Below, piece after piece: positions 18,403 through 25,891 of a stretch of DNA of 25,891 nucleotides (its first letter is position 1; each line of letters opens with the position of its first letter). The DNA is from Lactifluus volemus. Lineage: Eukaryota; Basidiomycota; Agaricomycetes; Russulales; Russulaceae. Where the stretch lies: positions 1-25,891 of the forward strand of contig WTXI01000434.1 of NCBI GenBank assembly GCA_022376515.1. The letters run 5' to 3'. The notes under the pieces are model-generated. The model was not told the DNA's origin, searched no databases, and worked only from the letters and a program-made list of their open reading frames with translations. The position numbers and the translations under genes are program-made.

Positions 18403-18595
18403 CAATAGTCCTGGCTAAATTAGTATACTAAAATATAGCAAAAGTACAAAAGTACTTTGAATTCAGCCCAGCAATTACTGGTACTACTTTCTACAGTACC
18501 TACTGTTAAAGCTAATTAATTATGGCCAGTATAATTAGTCATAGCTAGTATACTTTTTATATAGCTGGTGCTGCTTATTTTTCTGCACATTAATT
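18403..18595 (+). repeat. Left terminal inverted repeat
   Basis: It pairs with the reverse complement of about 20975-21170. Long blocks are identical, such as GCCCAGCAATTACTGG and TACTTTCTACAG. A small palindrome AAAGTAC-AAAA-GTACTTT is kept in both arms. Confidence 0.85.
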
Positions 18596-18599
18596 AGAC

Positions 18600-19575
18600 A
18601 CAGCAAAACCAGCTTACTATTAGTACACTTCAGTACAGTAATAGCTATAACTAAAATAATACACATTAACTAGATACAGTAACTATTTGACTATCAGTGT
18701 ACTTTGTATAGCCATAGCTGTTATGACATATAGCATGTTAACTAGAACACAGTAACTAATTATCTACTAGTACACATTGGTATAGCTATAGCTACTAGTA
18801 AATTATGTCACATTAATCAGAACACAGTAACTGATTAACTACTAGTAAACTTTAGCACAGCTACTACTATTACTAAACTACTGTAAGTTAACTAGACACA
18901 GTAACTAATTTACTGCTGGTTCACTTTAGCACAGCCACTATAGCTGCCACCAAACAGATATAAGTTAACTAAAGGCAGTAACTGGTTTACCACTAGTTCA
19001 CTTAAAAGACAGCTATAGCTACTAGTAAGTTATAGCAGGTTAACTATATGCAGCAACTAGATGACCACTAGTCCACTTTGGCACAGCTATAGCTACAGCT
19101 AAGCTGACATAAATTAACTAGATGCATTAGCTAATGTACTCTTAGTACACTTTAATATAGCTATAGCTGCTAAATAAATTTGAGCCCATTAACTGAAGGT
19201 AGCAACTGGTTTACCACTAGTTTACTTGAAGGCAGCTATAGCTACCAGTGAGTTATAGCATAATAACTAGATGCAGCTGCTGGTTTACTTGTAGTTTACT
19301 TTTTATAGCTATAGCTGTTAGTAAATTATAGTGAGTTAATTAGAACATAGCAACTGGTTTACCCCTGGTCTACTATAGCACAGCTATAGTTGCTACTAAA
19401 CTACTAGTACTATTATGAATTAACTATTAGCAGTAACTAGTTTGCCACTAGTTCACTTTAGTACAGCTTCAGCTCCAGCCAAGCTAACATAAATTAACAA
19501 AGTGCAGCAACTAGTTTACCTTTTAGTACACTTTGGTATAGCTACAGCTGTAAATAAATTATAGTAAGGTAATGA
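18600..19575 (+). repeat. Forward array of about twelve 75-bp units
   Basis: GTTAACTAG-like anchors recur at 18737, 18812, 18887, 18964, 19039, 19113, 19188, 19262, 19335, 19419, 19493 and 19569, a spacing of 73-84 bases. Each unit also has a CTACTAGTACACTTT-like block and the palindrome AGCTATAGCT. Confidence 0.85.
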
Positions 19576-19590
19576 GAAAGTAGCAATGAA

Positions 19591-19976
19591 TTAGTCAAAA
19601 GGGCCATCATCTAAACCTGTCATATCTATATCCTCTTTATCTATATTAACCACTTTCTTAGACACTACTACCCCTGGTTCTATAATATATAATTTTGGCC
19701 AATTACCAATTGATAGTGAATTGGTCTTATGATACAAAAGCTACTGCTTAACAAGTCCTCTGCCATTTGCTACTGAACTCTTGCCTGCTTTGTAGTATAA
19801 GCAACAAGTTCTACATCAAGAGTCTCAGTAGTTCTAAGTTTACCCTGTGCCATCCACCCATGAGATTTCCACTTAAAATACCACACACACTGTCTCCTCA
19901 GCTGTTAGTGTGATTTCTTCTGCCCAGTGTTTTGCACATGCTTGTAGCTTAGCCTATTCAACTTGAAGATCCAAAT
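19591..19976 (-). pseudogene. Decayed transposase-like C-terminus in the core of the inverted-repeat element
   Basis: On the minus strand the only non-repetitive part of the element can be read as protein across about three frames. It gives AKLQACAKHWAEEITLTAEE, then YFKWKSHGWMAQGKLR...LVAYTTKQARVQ with QMAEDL after a stop. A final segment, WPKLYIIEPGVVVSKKV, runs to an acidic end DIDMTGLDDGPFD and TAA at 19593-19591. The pattern of a tryptophan-rich helix, then AYxxKQAxxQ, then an acidic tail resembles the C-terminus of KDZ-type transposase-associated proteins common in Agaricomycetes. I rely on memory for that resemblance. The stop-bounded acidic tail argues for a former coding sequence. 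Confidence 0.4.
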
Positions 19977-20049
19977 AGAGAGAACTTGGTTAAAAAATTA
20001 AGATGTACCAGTAGTGAAAAACACATATGCTCATTAATCTAGACATGTT

Positions 20050-20985
20050 GCTACATCTTTAACTAGATCGCAGTAATTAAATTTCTACTAGTACACATTT
20101 GTTCAGTTTTAGCTGCTAGTAAATTACACTATGTTAACTAGATTACAGTAACTAAAGCTCTACTAGTACACTTAAGTACAGTTATAGCTGCTAGTAAATT
20201 GCACTACATTAACTAGATCACAGCAACAGATGTACATACTACTAGTACACTTTAGTACAGTTATAGCTGCTAGTAAATTATGTCATATTAACTAGATTAC
20301 AGTAACAAAATTTCTACTCATACACTTTATTCCAGTTCTAGCTACCACTGATTTATACTACATTAACTAGACACAGCAACAGATTTACTACTAGTACACT
20401 TTAGTACAGTAGTAGCTACTACTAGTTAATACCACATTAACTAGATCACAGCAATTAAATTTCTACTAGTACACATTTGTTCAAGTAGCAGCTATAACAG
20501 TACTAAAGTGTACTAGTAGTAAATCTGTTACTGTAATCTAGTTAATGTAGTGCAATTTACTAGCAGCGATAACTGTACTTAAGTGTACTAGTAGAGCTTT
20601 AGTTACTGTAATCTAGTTAATGTGGTGTAATTTACTAGTAGCTAAAACTGTACTAAAGTATACTAGTAGTAAATCTGTTGCTGTATCTAGTTAATGTAGT
20701 ATAAACCAGTAGTAGCTAGAACTGTACTAAAGTATACTAGAAGAAGTTTTAATGCTGTAATCTAGTTAATGTGATGTAATTTACTAGTAACTAAAGCTGT
20801 ACTAAAGTGTACTAGTAGTAAATCAGTTGCTATATCTAATTAACTCATAATAGTTTAGCATCAGCTATAGCTATACTAAAGTAAACATGTTGCTGTGTTT
20901 AGTTAATAGGTTGTAATTTTGTTATAGCGATAACTGCACTAAAGTGTACTAAACAGTAACCTGGTTTAGCTATGTTTAGTTAATG
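20050..20985. repeat. Forward then inverted 75-bp units meeting near 20475
   Basis: Forward units (TTAACTAGAT...CTACTAGTACAC...TAGCTGCTAGTAAATT) run to about 20470. The same units then appear as reverse complement (AAAGTGTACTAGTAGTAAAT...CTAGTTAATGTAG) to about 20985. The junction near 20475 is the centre of a large imperfect palindrome. Confidence 0.8.
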
Positions 20986-21170
20986 TGACAGGAAAAATGA
21001 GCAGTACTAGCTATATAGAAGTATACTAGTTATGACTAATTATACTGGTCATAATTAACTAGCTTCAACAGTAGGTGCTGTAGAAAGTAGTACCAGTAAT
21101 TGCTGGGCTGAATTCAAAGTACTTTTGTACTTTTACTGTATATATTGTACTAATTTAGCCAGTACCACTG
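20975..21170 (-). repeat. Right terminal inverted repeat
   Basis: It is the reverse-complement partner of 18403-18595. The outermost bases differ (CAGTGGTA against CAATAGTC), so one end has mutated. Confidence 0.85.
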
Positions 21171-22427
21171 CACTGGCGCATTCACAATGTCTTCCATGCG
21201 TCCTTGTTAACACCTTACAAGGAGACGGAGGAGCATGGGCGCAACTTCATGGAACCGCCACCTGATCTGATGGAAGGTGAACCAGAATATGAGGTGGAGC
21301 AAATCATTGATGCGCGCAAGAAAGGGAAGGCAGAGAAGCTTGAATATCTCCTTCGTTGGAAGGGATATTCACCCGCTCATGATAGTTGGGAACCTGCTGG
21401 TAATGTGAAGGCTCCGGAGCTCATTAAGGAGTTCTATCAGCGCAACCCCAATGCGATAGGGGGAGGGAGGATAAAAGCGAAGAGGAAGAGACGAATCCGA
21501 ACCATCACTACTCCTATTACCTCCTCCATGAGTAATGCCCTACACCTTGCGTTCCAATACCCAAACTCAGAGGAGGACTACCTCGAACTCCTCGACTCGT
21601 CGTTCAACTCCCTCGCGGTCTGTGAGGGGGGAGAGTGGTCCTTCTCAGAGGCGTCCCTTGCCGAGGACACCCCAGCAGAACCAGCCCAGATCCGCACCTC
21701 CACCGTACAGGAGGACCACCCGCTCGCCTCGCCAAGAGCCTCGCCGCAGCCCCTCGTACCATCCGAGGACACCGTCTCCTCTCCCAGGACCGACACCGCC
21801 TCCCCAGCTCTCGCCTATCCAGGAAGCCCTGGAGACGCTGGCAGCGGACATGAGGTTCCAGCCAGAAGTCATGTCACTGGAGACCCCCACGCGCTGCGAT
21901 CCGAATCCCCTCATGATCCCTGGAAGGTCTTCAGCTGGGCCCAATCTTCTACAGGTAACGGTGCTCATCAACTCCAGGGGATACGTGCAGCAGATGGGGA
22001 CGGCCTACGTTCACTTGTCGTCGCGTCTTCGTCGCATGGGGGGCCGTCTGGTGGTGATTCCGGAATCAGCCCTCTGAAAATCACTGGCAAGCGCAAGAGG
22101 AGGGGGAAGAAGTCATACTATTGCGGCAAGTGCAACAGGGACGGGGTGGACCACAAGTACGAGAACTGTCCTTTGTGGAGGGAGTGCCTCTATTGCCAGA
22201 AGAGAGGGCACTACTCCCATGACTGTCACCACCCCCATACGCGTTGCACTGTCTATAGGTGCCGGGTCTTCCCTGACCACCAGTACTATGGGAGGAACTG
22301 TCCTGTCAAGGCCACAGAGTTGCGGCCCATCACTCATCTTTGGGATGAGTATGACGCGGATGACGTCGATGCAGGTGAGGCGCTTTGGGATGACATTGAC
22401 TGGGAGTCCATGGACAGGGGTAACTGA
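21171..22427 (+). CDS. pol: Pol of element B, last part: integrase end, chromodomain and C-terminal zinc-finger domain
   Basis: The frame resumes exactly after the inserted element with RIHNVFHASLLTPYKE. A chromodomain spans EYEVEQIIDARKKG to DSWEPAGNVK with the expected aromatic residues (Tyr, Trp of LRWKGY, Trp of SWEP). A basic segment (KAKRKRRIR) and a Ser/Pro-rich linker of about 180 residues follow, then KRKRRGKK and three Cys/His fingers. Their spacings are C-x2-C-x6-H-x4-C, C-x2-C-x4-H-x4-C (a canonical zinc knuckle) and C-x4-C-x5-H-x6-C. The tail is acidic (YDADDVDAGEALWDDIDWE) and ends at TGA 22425-22427. Zinc knuckles normally sit in Gag, so a cluster after the chromodomain is unusual. 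RNA or DNA binding by it is inferred. Confidence 0.85.
   Translation, partial: HWRIHNVFHASLLTPYKETEEHGRNFMEPPPDLMEGEPEYEVEQIIDARKKGKAEKLEYLLRWKGYSPAHDSWEPAGNVKAPELIKEFYQRNPNAIGGGRIKAKRKRRIRTITTPITSSMSNALHLAFQYPNSEEDYLELLDSSFNSLAVCEGGEWSFSEASLAEDTPAEPAQIRTSTVQEDHPLASPRASPQPLVPSEDTVSSPRTDTASPALAYPGSPGDAGSGHEVPARSHVTGDPHALRSESPHDPWKVFSWAQSSTGNGAHQLQGIRAADGDGLRSLVVASSSHGGPSGGDSGISPLKITGKRKRRGKKSYYCGKCNRDGVDHKYENCPLWRECLYCQKRGHYSHDCHHPHTRCTVYRCRVFPDHQYYGRNCPVKATELRPITHLWDEYDADDVDAGEALWDDIDWESMDRGN
21535..22077 (+). other. Overlapping +1 frame ORF inside the post-chromodomain linker
   Basis: A 180-codon ATG-initiated frame overlaps the Pol linker in the +1 frame. It is Arg/Ser/Pro-rich at first (MPYTLRSNTQTQRR), then has a more ordinary segment (SPIQEALETLAADMRFQPE, LLQVTVLINSRGYVQ). 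In gypsy A1 a 226-codon frame lies at the comparable place, also +1 to Pol, but I see no clear sequence similarity between the two. It may be a by-product of Ser/Pro/Arg-rich codon use, so coding is unproven. Confidence 0.3.
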
Positions 22428-22449
22428 GGCGCATGGTGGTACATGCGCC
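22428..22449 (+). other. Hairpin between Pol stop and polypurine tract (element B)
   Basis: GGCGCATG, loop GTGGTA, CATGCGCC forms a perfect 8-bp GC-rich stem. It begins at the base after the Pol stop codon and ends one base before the polypurine tract. Confidence 0.7.
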
Positions 22450-22450
22450 T

Positions 22451-22461
22451 AGGAGAGAGGG
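22451..22461 (+). promoter_or_regulatory. Polypurine tract of element B
   Basis: AGGAGAGAGGG followed by TAC directly precedes the 3' LTR start TGTTAC at 22465. Confidence 0.8.
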
Positions 22462-22464
22462 TAC

Positions 22465-23399
22465 TGTTACGGTTATGCGGGCCATCCGGCCCATTCCTTA
22501 CTATTTTCCGTCTATTTTTCGACTTGTGTTACGACCTAGGATCCCTTTCCTTGGCCAGCCCCCTCTGTGCGACTTCTAGGGGCTGTGCATCGCCATTTTG
22601 GACGTGTACTTGACTCAGGGATCATGACTCAAGTCTTGAGTCAGCGTTCTTGACTCAGATCTTGAGTCAGACGCACTGAGTCAGTTCTTGAATCATCAGA
22701 ACTGACTCAGGTCCTTAGTCAATAGTCTTGACTTCGCTACTGTACTGTGACCTTTGTAGGATAGTTGGCTGGCCCTCTGTACGCATAAATAGGGCCCTGT
22801 AGACGAGCTAAAGCCCCAGCTTCAGCTTCGTCTAGAATCGCAGTTCATTGTCTCCTGCTCACACTCGCATCGCATCTCCTCCTCTCTTCTTGTGAATCCC
22901 CTCTTCGTACCTTGATCTAGGTACTTCGCGCCACGATCAGACATCTGTGAATTTGTTCCATTTCCGTGCAACAAGTCCCCAGACGCCTGAACCCTAATAC
23001 GAACGCGCTGTGAGAAGTAGTCCCCACTTCTCACCCCGCGTCCGCCCCCGAACCTTAGTTCAACCTCTCACGAGTGTCCTTGGAAGGCGAGCATCTCTTG
23101 CATTCCAATTACACTCGCGCCCGTGTTGCGGTTGAACCTACACATCGTCATTAACCCATCTGCCACCGTCTATCCTCTTTGGGAACGGTAACTCCGACCA
23201 TCGCGTGCGCCGGCCCGTTAGTCCGTCTCGCACGATACAGACACCCAGAGTTCGCACAGTCAAGTCTACTCCACACAGGACCTTGCCTGCACGTGCTAGA
23301 ATCGACTATTTGGTGTTGCTAGTCTTGTCCGACTCGCCACAGCAAATAGCCAACCAGAACGACGCTCACTTCGAGCCACGGTCCCTGCGAACCGAGACA
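22465..23399 (+). repeat. 3' LTR2 of element B
   Basis: This 935-bp LTR starts TGTTACGGTT and ends AACCGAGACA. It shares the bZIP-site array (one of eight sites mutated to TGAATCA), the CATAAATAG box and the AGCTTCAGCTT start region with the other copies. The following bases (CGCCA) do not match those before the 5' LTR. Confidence 0.93.
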
Positions 23400-23749
23400 C
23401 GCCAATTGGCAAAGTCGAGGCCGCGGACAGAGTTACCTAGGACCCCCAGGGCGACCAAGGTCAGGTAGTCAAACTACAATGTATCGAATGAATCGCTCAG
23501 CGAAGCCATACAATGTATCGACTCGATCGGGGCCAGCGCGCCCGCTAGTCATCCAGCGGACATACCATATTAGGAAGAGCGGCAGTGGCCTTTTGGCTTA
23601 CACATCACTGTTGCTGATGCCACTACCACTGCTGCCATTGCCAGTTCGACCAACACTGCCGATGCTTGAGAGTGATCCCACTATTCAAACCTACCACATC
23701 AAAATTGGCTACTGCCCCCATTGCCGATGCTATCGCTGTTGCGCTGCCG
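23400..23749 (+). other. Unassigned sequence after the 3' LTR
   Basis: It shows no similarity to the missing 3' half of element 1 that I can read. CAATGTATCGA occurs twice, 35 bases apart (23478 and 23513). Open frames here run into the minisatellite and show no recognisable domain. Confidence 0.4.
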
Positions 23750-24350
23750 CCCTTGCCACTGCCACCCCTTGCTGCCGTCACCGACGTTGCTGCCATCACC
23801 GACGTTACTGCCGTCGCCGACGATGCTCACTGCCGTCGCGAATGTTGCTGCCGTTACCGACACTCACTGCCGTCACCGACGCTCACTGCCATCACCGACG
23901 CTCACTGCCGTCACCGACGCTCACTGCCATCACAAGTGTTGCTGCCGTTGCCGACATTCACTGCCGTCACCGACGCTCACTGCCGTCGCCGATGCTCATT
24001 GCCGTCACCGATGCTCACTGCCGTCGCCGATGCTCATTGCCGACGCTCACTGCCGTCACGAATGTTGCTGCCGTCGCCGACGCTCACTGCCATCACAAGT
24101 GTTGCTGCCGTTGCCGACATTCACTGCCGTCACCGACGCTCACTACCGTCGCCGATGCTTATTGCCGACGCCGATGCTCATTGCCGATGTTCACTGCCGT
24201 CACGAATGTTGCTGCCGTCGCCGACGTTCACCGATGCTCCTTGCCGTCACCGACGCTCCTTGCCGACACTCCTTACTATCACCGATCACTGCCGGCGCCG
24301 ACGTTCATGCCGGCATTGCCGCTGCCGCTCTTGTTGCTGCCGTTGCCGAT
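23750..24350 (+). repeat. GC-rich minisatellite with a 19-bp unit
   Basis: The unit is GCTCACTGCCGTCACCGAC with variants (GCCATCACC, GCCGTCGCC, GTTGCTGCCGTTGCCGAC, GCTCATTGCC). Perfectly spaced units start at 23881, 23900 and 23919. A longer block containing GTGTTGCTGCCGTTGCCGAC recurs (about 23935 and 24098), so the array has also duplicated in larger steps. All three forward frames are open because a 19-bp unit without stop codons gives the same 19-residue cycle in every frame. The ORFs here are therefore not evidence of a gene. Confidence 0.88.
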
Positions 24351-24527
24351 GTTTATTTTAGAGATTATATAATATATATATATGTTTATATACCCAAAAG
24401 AGGGAAAAGGCTGAAATTCTCACGCAGTCCCAAATGGGAACTGTGACAACATTCAAGACCGCTCATCTGATACTCACGATCGAATCTTGATATCAATCCA
24501 CCATCAGTACAACCTTTCTGCCCCACA
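24351..24527 (+). promoter_or_regulatory. Possible promoter region of the right-edge gene
   Basis: An AT run ATTATATAATATATATATATG lies at about 24364-24384, roughly 145 bases before the ATG at 24528. It is TATA-like but could be simple sequence. Nothing else is recognisable. Confidence 0.3.
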
Positions 24528-25891
24528 ATGTCATCCTCTATGCACCCTCAAGACATAATTGACTATTGTGATTCAAGATTCCGGGCTGCACTAATAGCTC
24601 TGGATAACCATACTGAGATCTCTCAAAAGAAAATAATCCAAAAATGTATTTTCAAGGAACTAGTACGAATCACCCCAATTTTCTTATTTCATTTGCTAAT
24701 TACATAATAAAGGAAATATCCTTGATACATATTGGAATTGCGGCAGCGTTGGGGCAGTACGTTACTGTCCCTTATATAACCAACTTCCTCACTTCATCCT
24801 ACACAAAATCAAACCTCGACAACCCCCTTCCCTTTTCTTGTCCACTGAAAACTCTTCTCATGTTGGATGCCCACAATCATCCCCGTTATCCAACTGGTCT
24901 AGTAGAAAATTACATGCTAGACTGGTGGGCTGCTTCTGTTATCAAACCCAGCCCTGAACTACTCAGCCATGAAACTCTTGACAAATGTCTGCTGGTCCAT
25001 CATAAGCAGCGGGAAGCAGAGATGGCATCAGCAAGGTCAGCGGAAGTGGCAATGGACATGGCACCTCAAGCATCTATATTGGAGCGACTGGGGCAACTAC
25101 CCACTTGCAAGTGCTGCAACTTGTACCGTAATTTGGCCGTGGGTACTGGAGAAGATGTGCAACATCTTTACAGAGAGTTAAAGAGACTGGATCAAGAAGT
25201 TGCTAACCAAACTGCGTCAACCAAGAGGCGTGCTTCAGCATTCAATAGACTATTTGAAGCCGCCGTCCTGAAGGAAACACATGACACTGCTTCCATTTCC
25301 ACTTCCACTTCCACTCCAGTACCCACCCCTTCCACTTCAGCACCCACCCCCAGTACTGCAGAAAAACCAGTACCATCAAGGGCTAACTTGAAGTGGCATC
25401 TACGCGAGCGGATAGTGGCAACTCCCCAAGAGAGCGTCGAAAGTCAGCCACCAGGCCCACCACCCAAAATACCAAGAAAACTGACTCTTACAAAGCTGGC
25501 TGAGATCATGCAGTATCATTATCGTGCCGATAGAGTCCGCCTGGAGAACGAGCCATGTCTGAAATGGACATGGGGAGTAGACCTTAATGACAATGACGTT
25601 CGTGGACTATTTCGCGCAGGAGACAGAGACTATAAACCTCCACACTCTGGCTATGATGAATCATTGAGAGAGGGGAACTTTCCTGGGGAATATTCTGTGG
25701 GCCCGTCGTCGGCCTTCATTCCGCCGCCATCACCAAAAATCACTCCAGGCACTAGACCGAGCGATACACCTGAGCTTGCACCAAACGATATTCCTCATCA
25801 TTTTCGTGCATTCCCTCTCCACCGCCCTCGTGCTGTTGTGCCACGCGGGGCCTTACCACATGGCGATGGTCGTGACATCTTACAATCGCAA
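24528..25891 (+). CDS. Unrecognised protein gene with one probable intron, continuing past the window
   Basis: Exon 1 (24528-24662) starts MSSSMHPQDIIDYCDSRFR and has 45 codons. A probable 50-base intron follows (GT at 24663, branch-like CTAAT about 14 bases before AAG, end 24712). Without splicing, a TAA closes the frame at 24705-24707. Exon 2 is open from 24713 to the window end, 393 codons. Visible features are a hydrophobic segment (IGIAAALGQYVTVPYI), DAHNHPRYPTGL, a Cys cluster CKCCN, a probable coiled coil (LYRELKRLDQEVANQTASTK), a Ser/Thr/Pro stretch (STSTSTPVPTPSTSAPTPS) and a Trp-containing segment LKWTWGVDLNDNDVRGLFRAGDRDY. I do not recognise the family and assign no function. It could be a host gene or part of a DNA transposon. 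The AAG acceptor is less usual than CAG or TAG. Confidence 0.65.

Larger units (their letters stand above)
18403..21170. mobile_element. 2768-bp terminal-inverted-repeat DNA element full of 75-bp subrepeats
   Basis: This AT-rich insertion in integrase is flanked by a 7-bp duplication CACTGGC (18396-18402 and 21171-21177). Leaving it out restores the Pol frame (LPPHW then RIHNVFHASLL). Its ends are inverted repeats of about 190 bp, starting CAATAGTCCTGGCTAAATT on the left and CAGTGGTACTGGCTAAATT on the right. The interior is built from diverged units of about 75 bp, forward on the left (18.6-19.57 kb and 20.05-20.47 kb) and inverted on the right (20.48-20.98 kb). A non-repetitive core of about 475 bases sits between. 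No long open frame exists, so it is a non-autonomous or decayed DNA transposon. A TIR with a 7-8-bp TSD fits hAT-like or KDZ-like transposases; which one is uncertain. Confidence 0.88.
12189..23399 (+). mobile_element. Ty3/gypsy element B (chromodomain type) with two LTR2 copies and a nested DNA transposon
   Basis: The order on the plus strand is 5' LTR2, PBS, gag, retropepsin, RT, RNase H, integrase, chromodomain, zinc-finger extension, hairpin, polypurine tract and 3' LTR2. It spans 11.2 kb, or about 8.4 kb without the nested 2768-bp element. The flanks (GCAGA before, CGCCA after) do not match, so no TSD is present. The two LTRs differ at about 12 of the first 75 bases but much less further in. 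The copy is old or recombinant. Confidence 0.9.

Noticed and set aside
18403..21170. A CRISPR-like or centromeric repeat array
   Set aside because: The 75-bp units are diverged, have no spacers, sit between TIRs with a TSD, and change orientation. They form a transposon.
23479..24446. Three overlapping Cys/His-rich ORFs that look like zinc-finger or CxxC repeat proteins
   Set aside because: A 19-bp repeat without stops produces the same peptide cycle in all frames. Cys and His are by-products of TGC and CAC.
24969..25181. A 70-codon ORF (plus strand)
   Set aside because: It is an out-of-frame shadow of the longer open frame of the right-edge gene.

Overview
The window is almost entirely a nested stack of fungal transposable elements. 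It most likely comes from an Agaricomycete (basidiomycete) genome. The evidence is chromodomain-carrying Ty3/gypsy elements with poly-glycine Gags, a Tad-like LINE, base composition near 50% GC, and a right-hand host-type gene with a probable 50-bp intron. There is no prokaryotic signal, no rRNA or tRNA gene that I can see, and no CRISPR array.

Layout. (1) Bases 1-4599 read on the minus strand and hold two partial Ty3/gypsy copies of one family (A). The 3' end of one copy (integrase, chromodomain, C-terminal zinc-finger extension; 4599 down to 2142) runs into a single LTR (about 2105-1665). That LTR is followed directly by the gag and retropepsin start of the next copy (1619 down to 1). A solo LTR of another family (LTR1, 2285-2889, TSD GACGT) interrupts the first copy. 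(2) Bases 4600-12188 are a plus-strand gypsy element (element 1). It has a 5' LTR1 (4600-6147) that carries a reverse-oriented solo LTR2 (5150-6084, TSD CTAGT), then gag, then pol. The pol is broken by a 5'-truncated LINE (10133-12140) with a 25-A tail and a 14-15-bp TSD. (3) Bases 12189-23399 are a second plus-strand gypsy element (element B) bounded by two LTR2 copies. Its gag and early pol are shredded by frameshifts. RNase H and integrase are open for 590 codons, and the chromodomain exon is split by a 2768-bp terminal-inverted-repeat DNA element (18403-21170, 7-bp TSD). (4) Bases 23400-25891 lie outside the LTR elements: a short unassigned stretch, a 19-bp minisatellite (about 23750-24350), and an unrecognised protein-coding gene that runs off the right edge.

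The parts explain one another. Both plus-strand gypsy families show transcript-start sequence in the LTR complementary to the bases just after the LTR, the arrangement used by self-priming Tf1/sushi-type elements. All three Gags end at TTT-stop preceded by T. In two of the three, Pol continues directly in the -1 frame, which suggests stop-proximal frameshifting. In A and B, Pol extends past the chromodomain into a Cys/His-rich domain, then a stop codon, a hairpin with a GTGG(T/G)A loop, and the polypurine tract. LTR2 carries a dense array of TGA(C/G)TCA sites upstream of its TATA box.

Most interesting to check: the post-integrase zinc-finger domain with its adjacent hairpin, the self-priming pairings, the repeat-filled inverted-repeat transposon with a decayed transposase-like core, and the open, unrecognised gene at the right edge.
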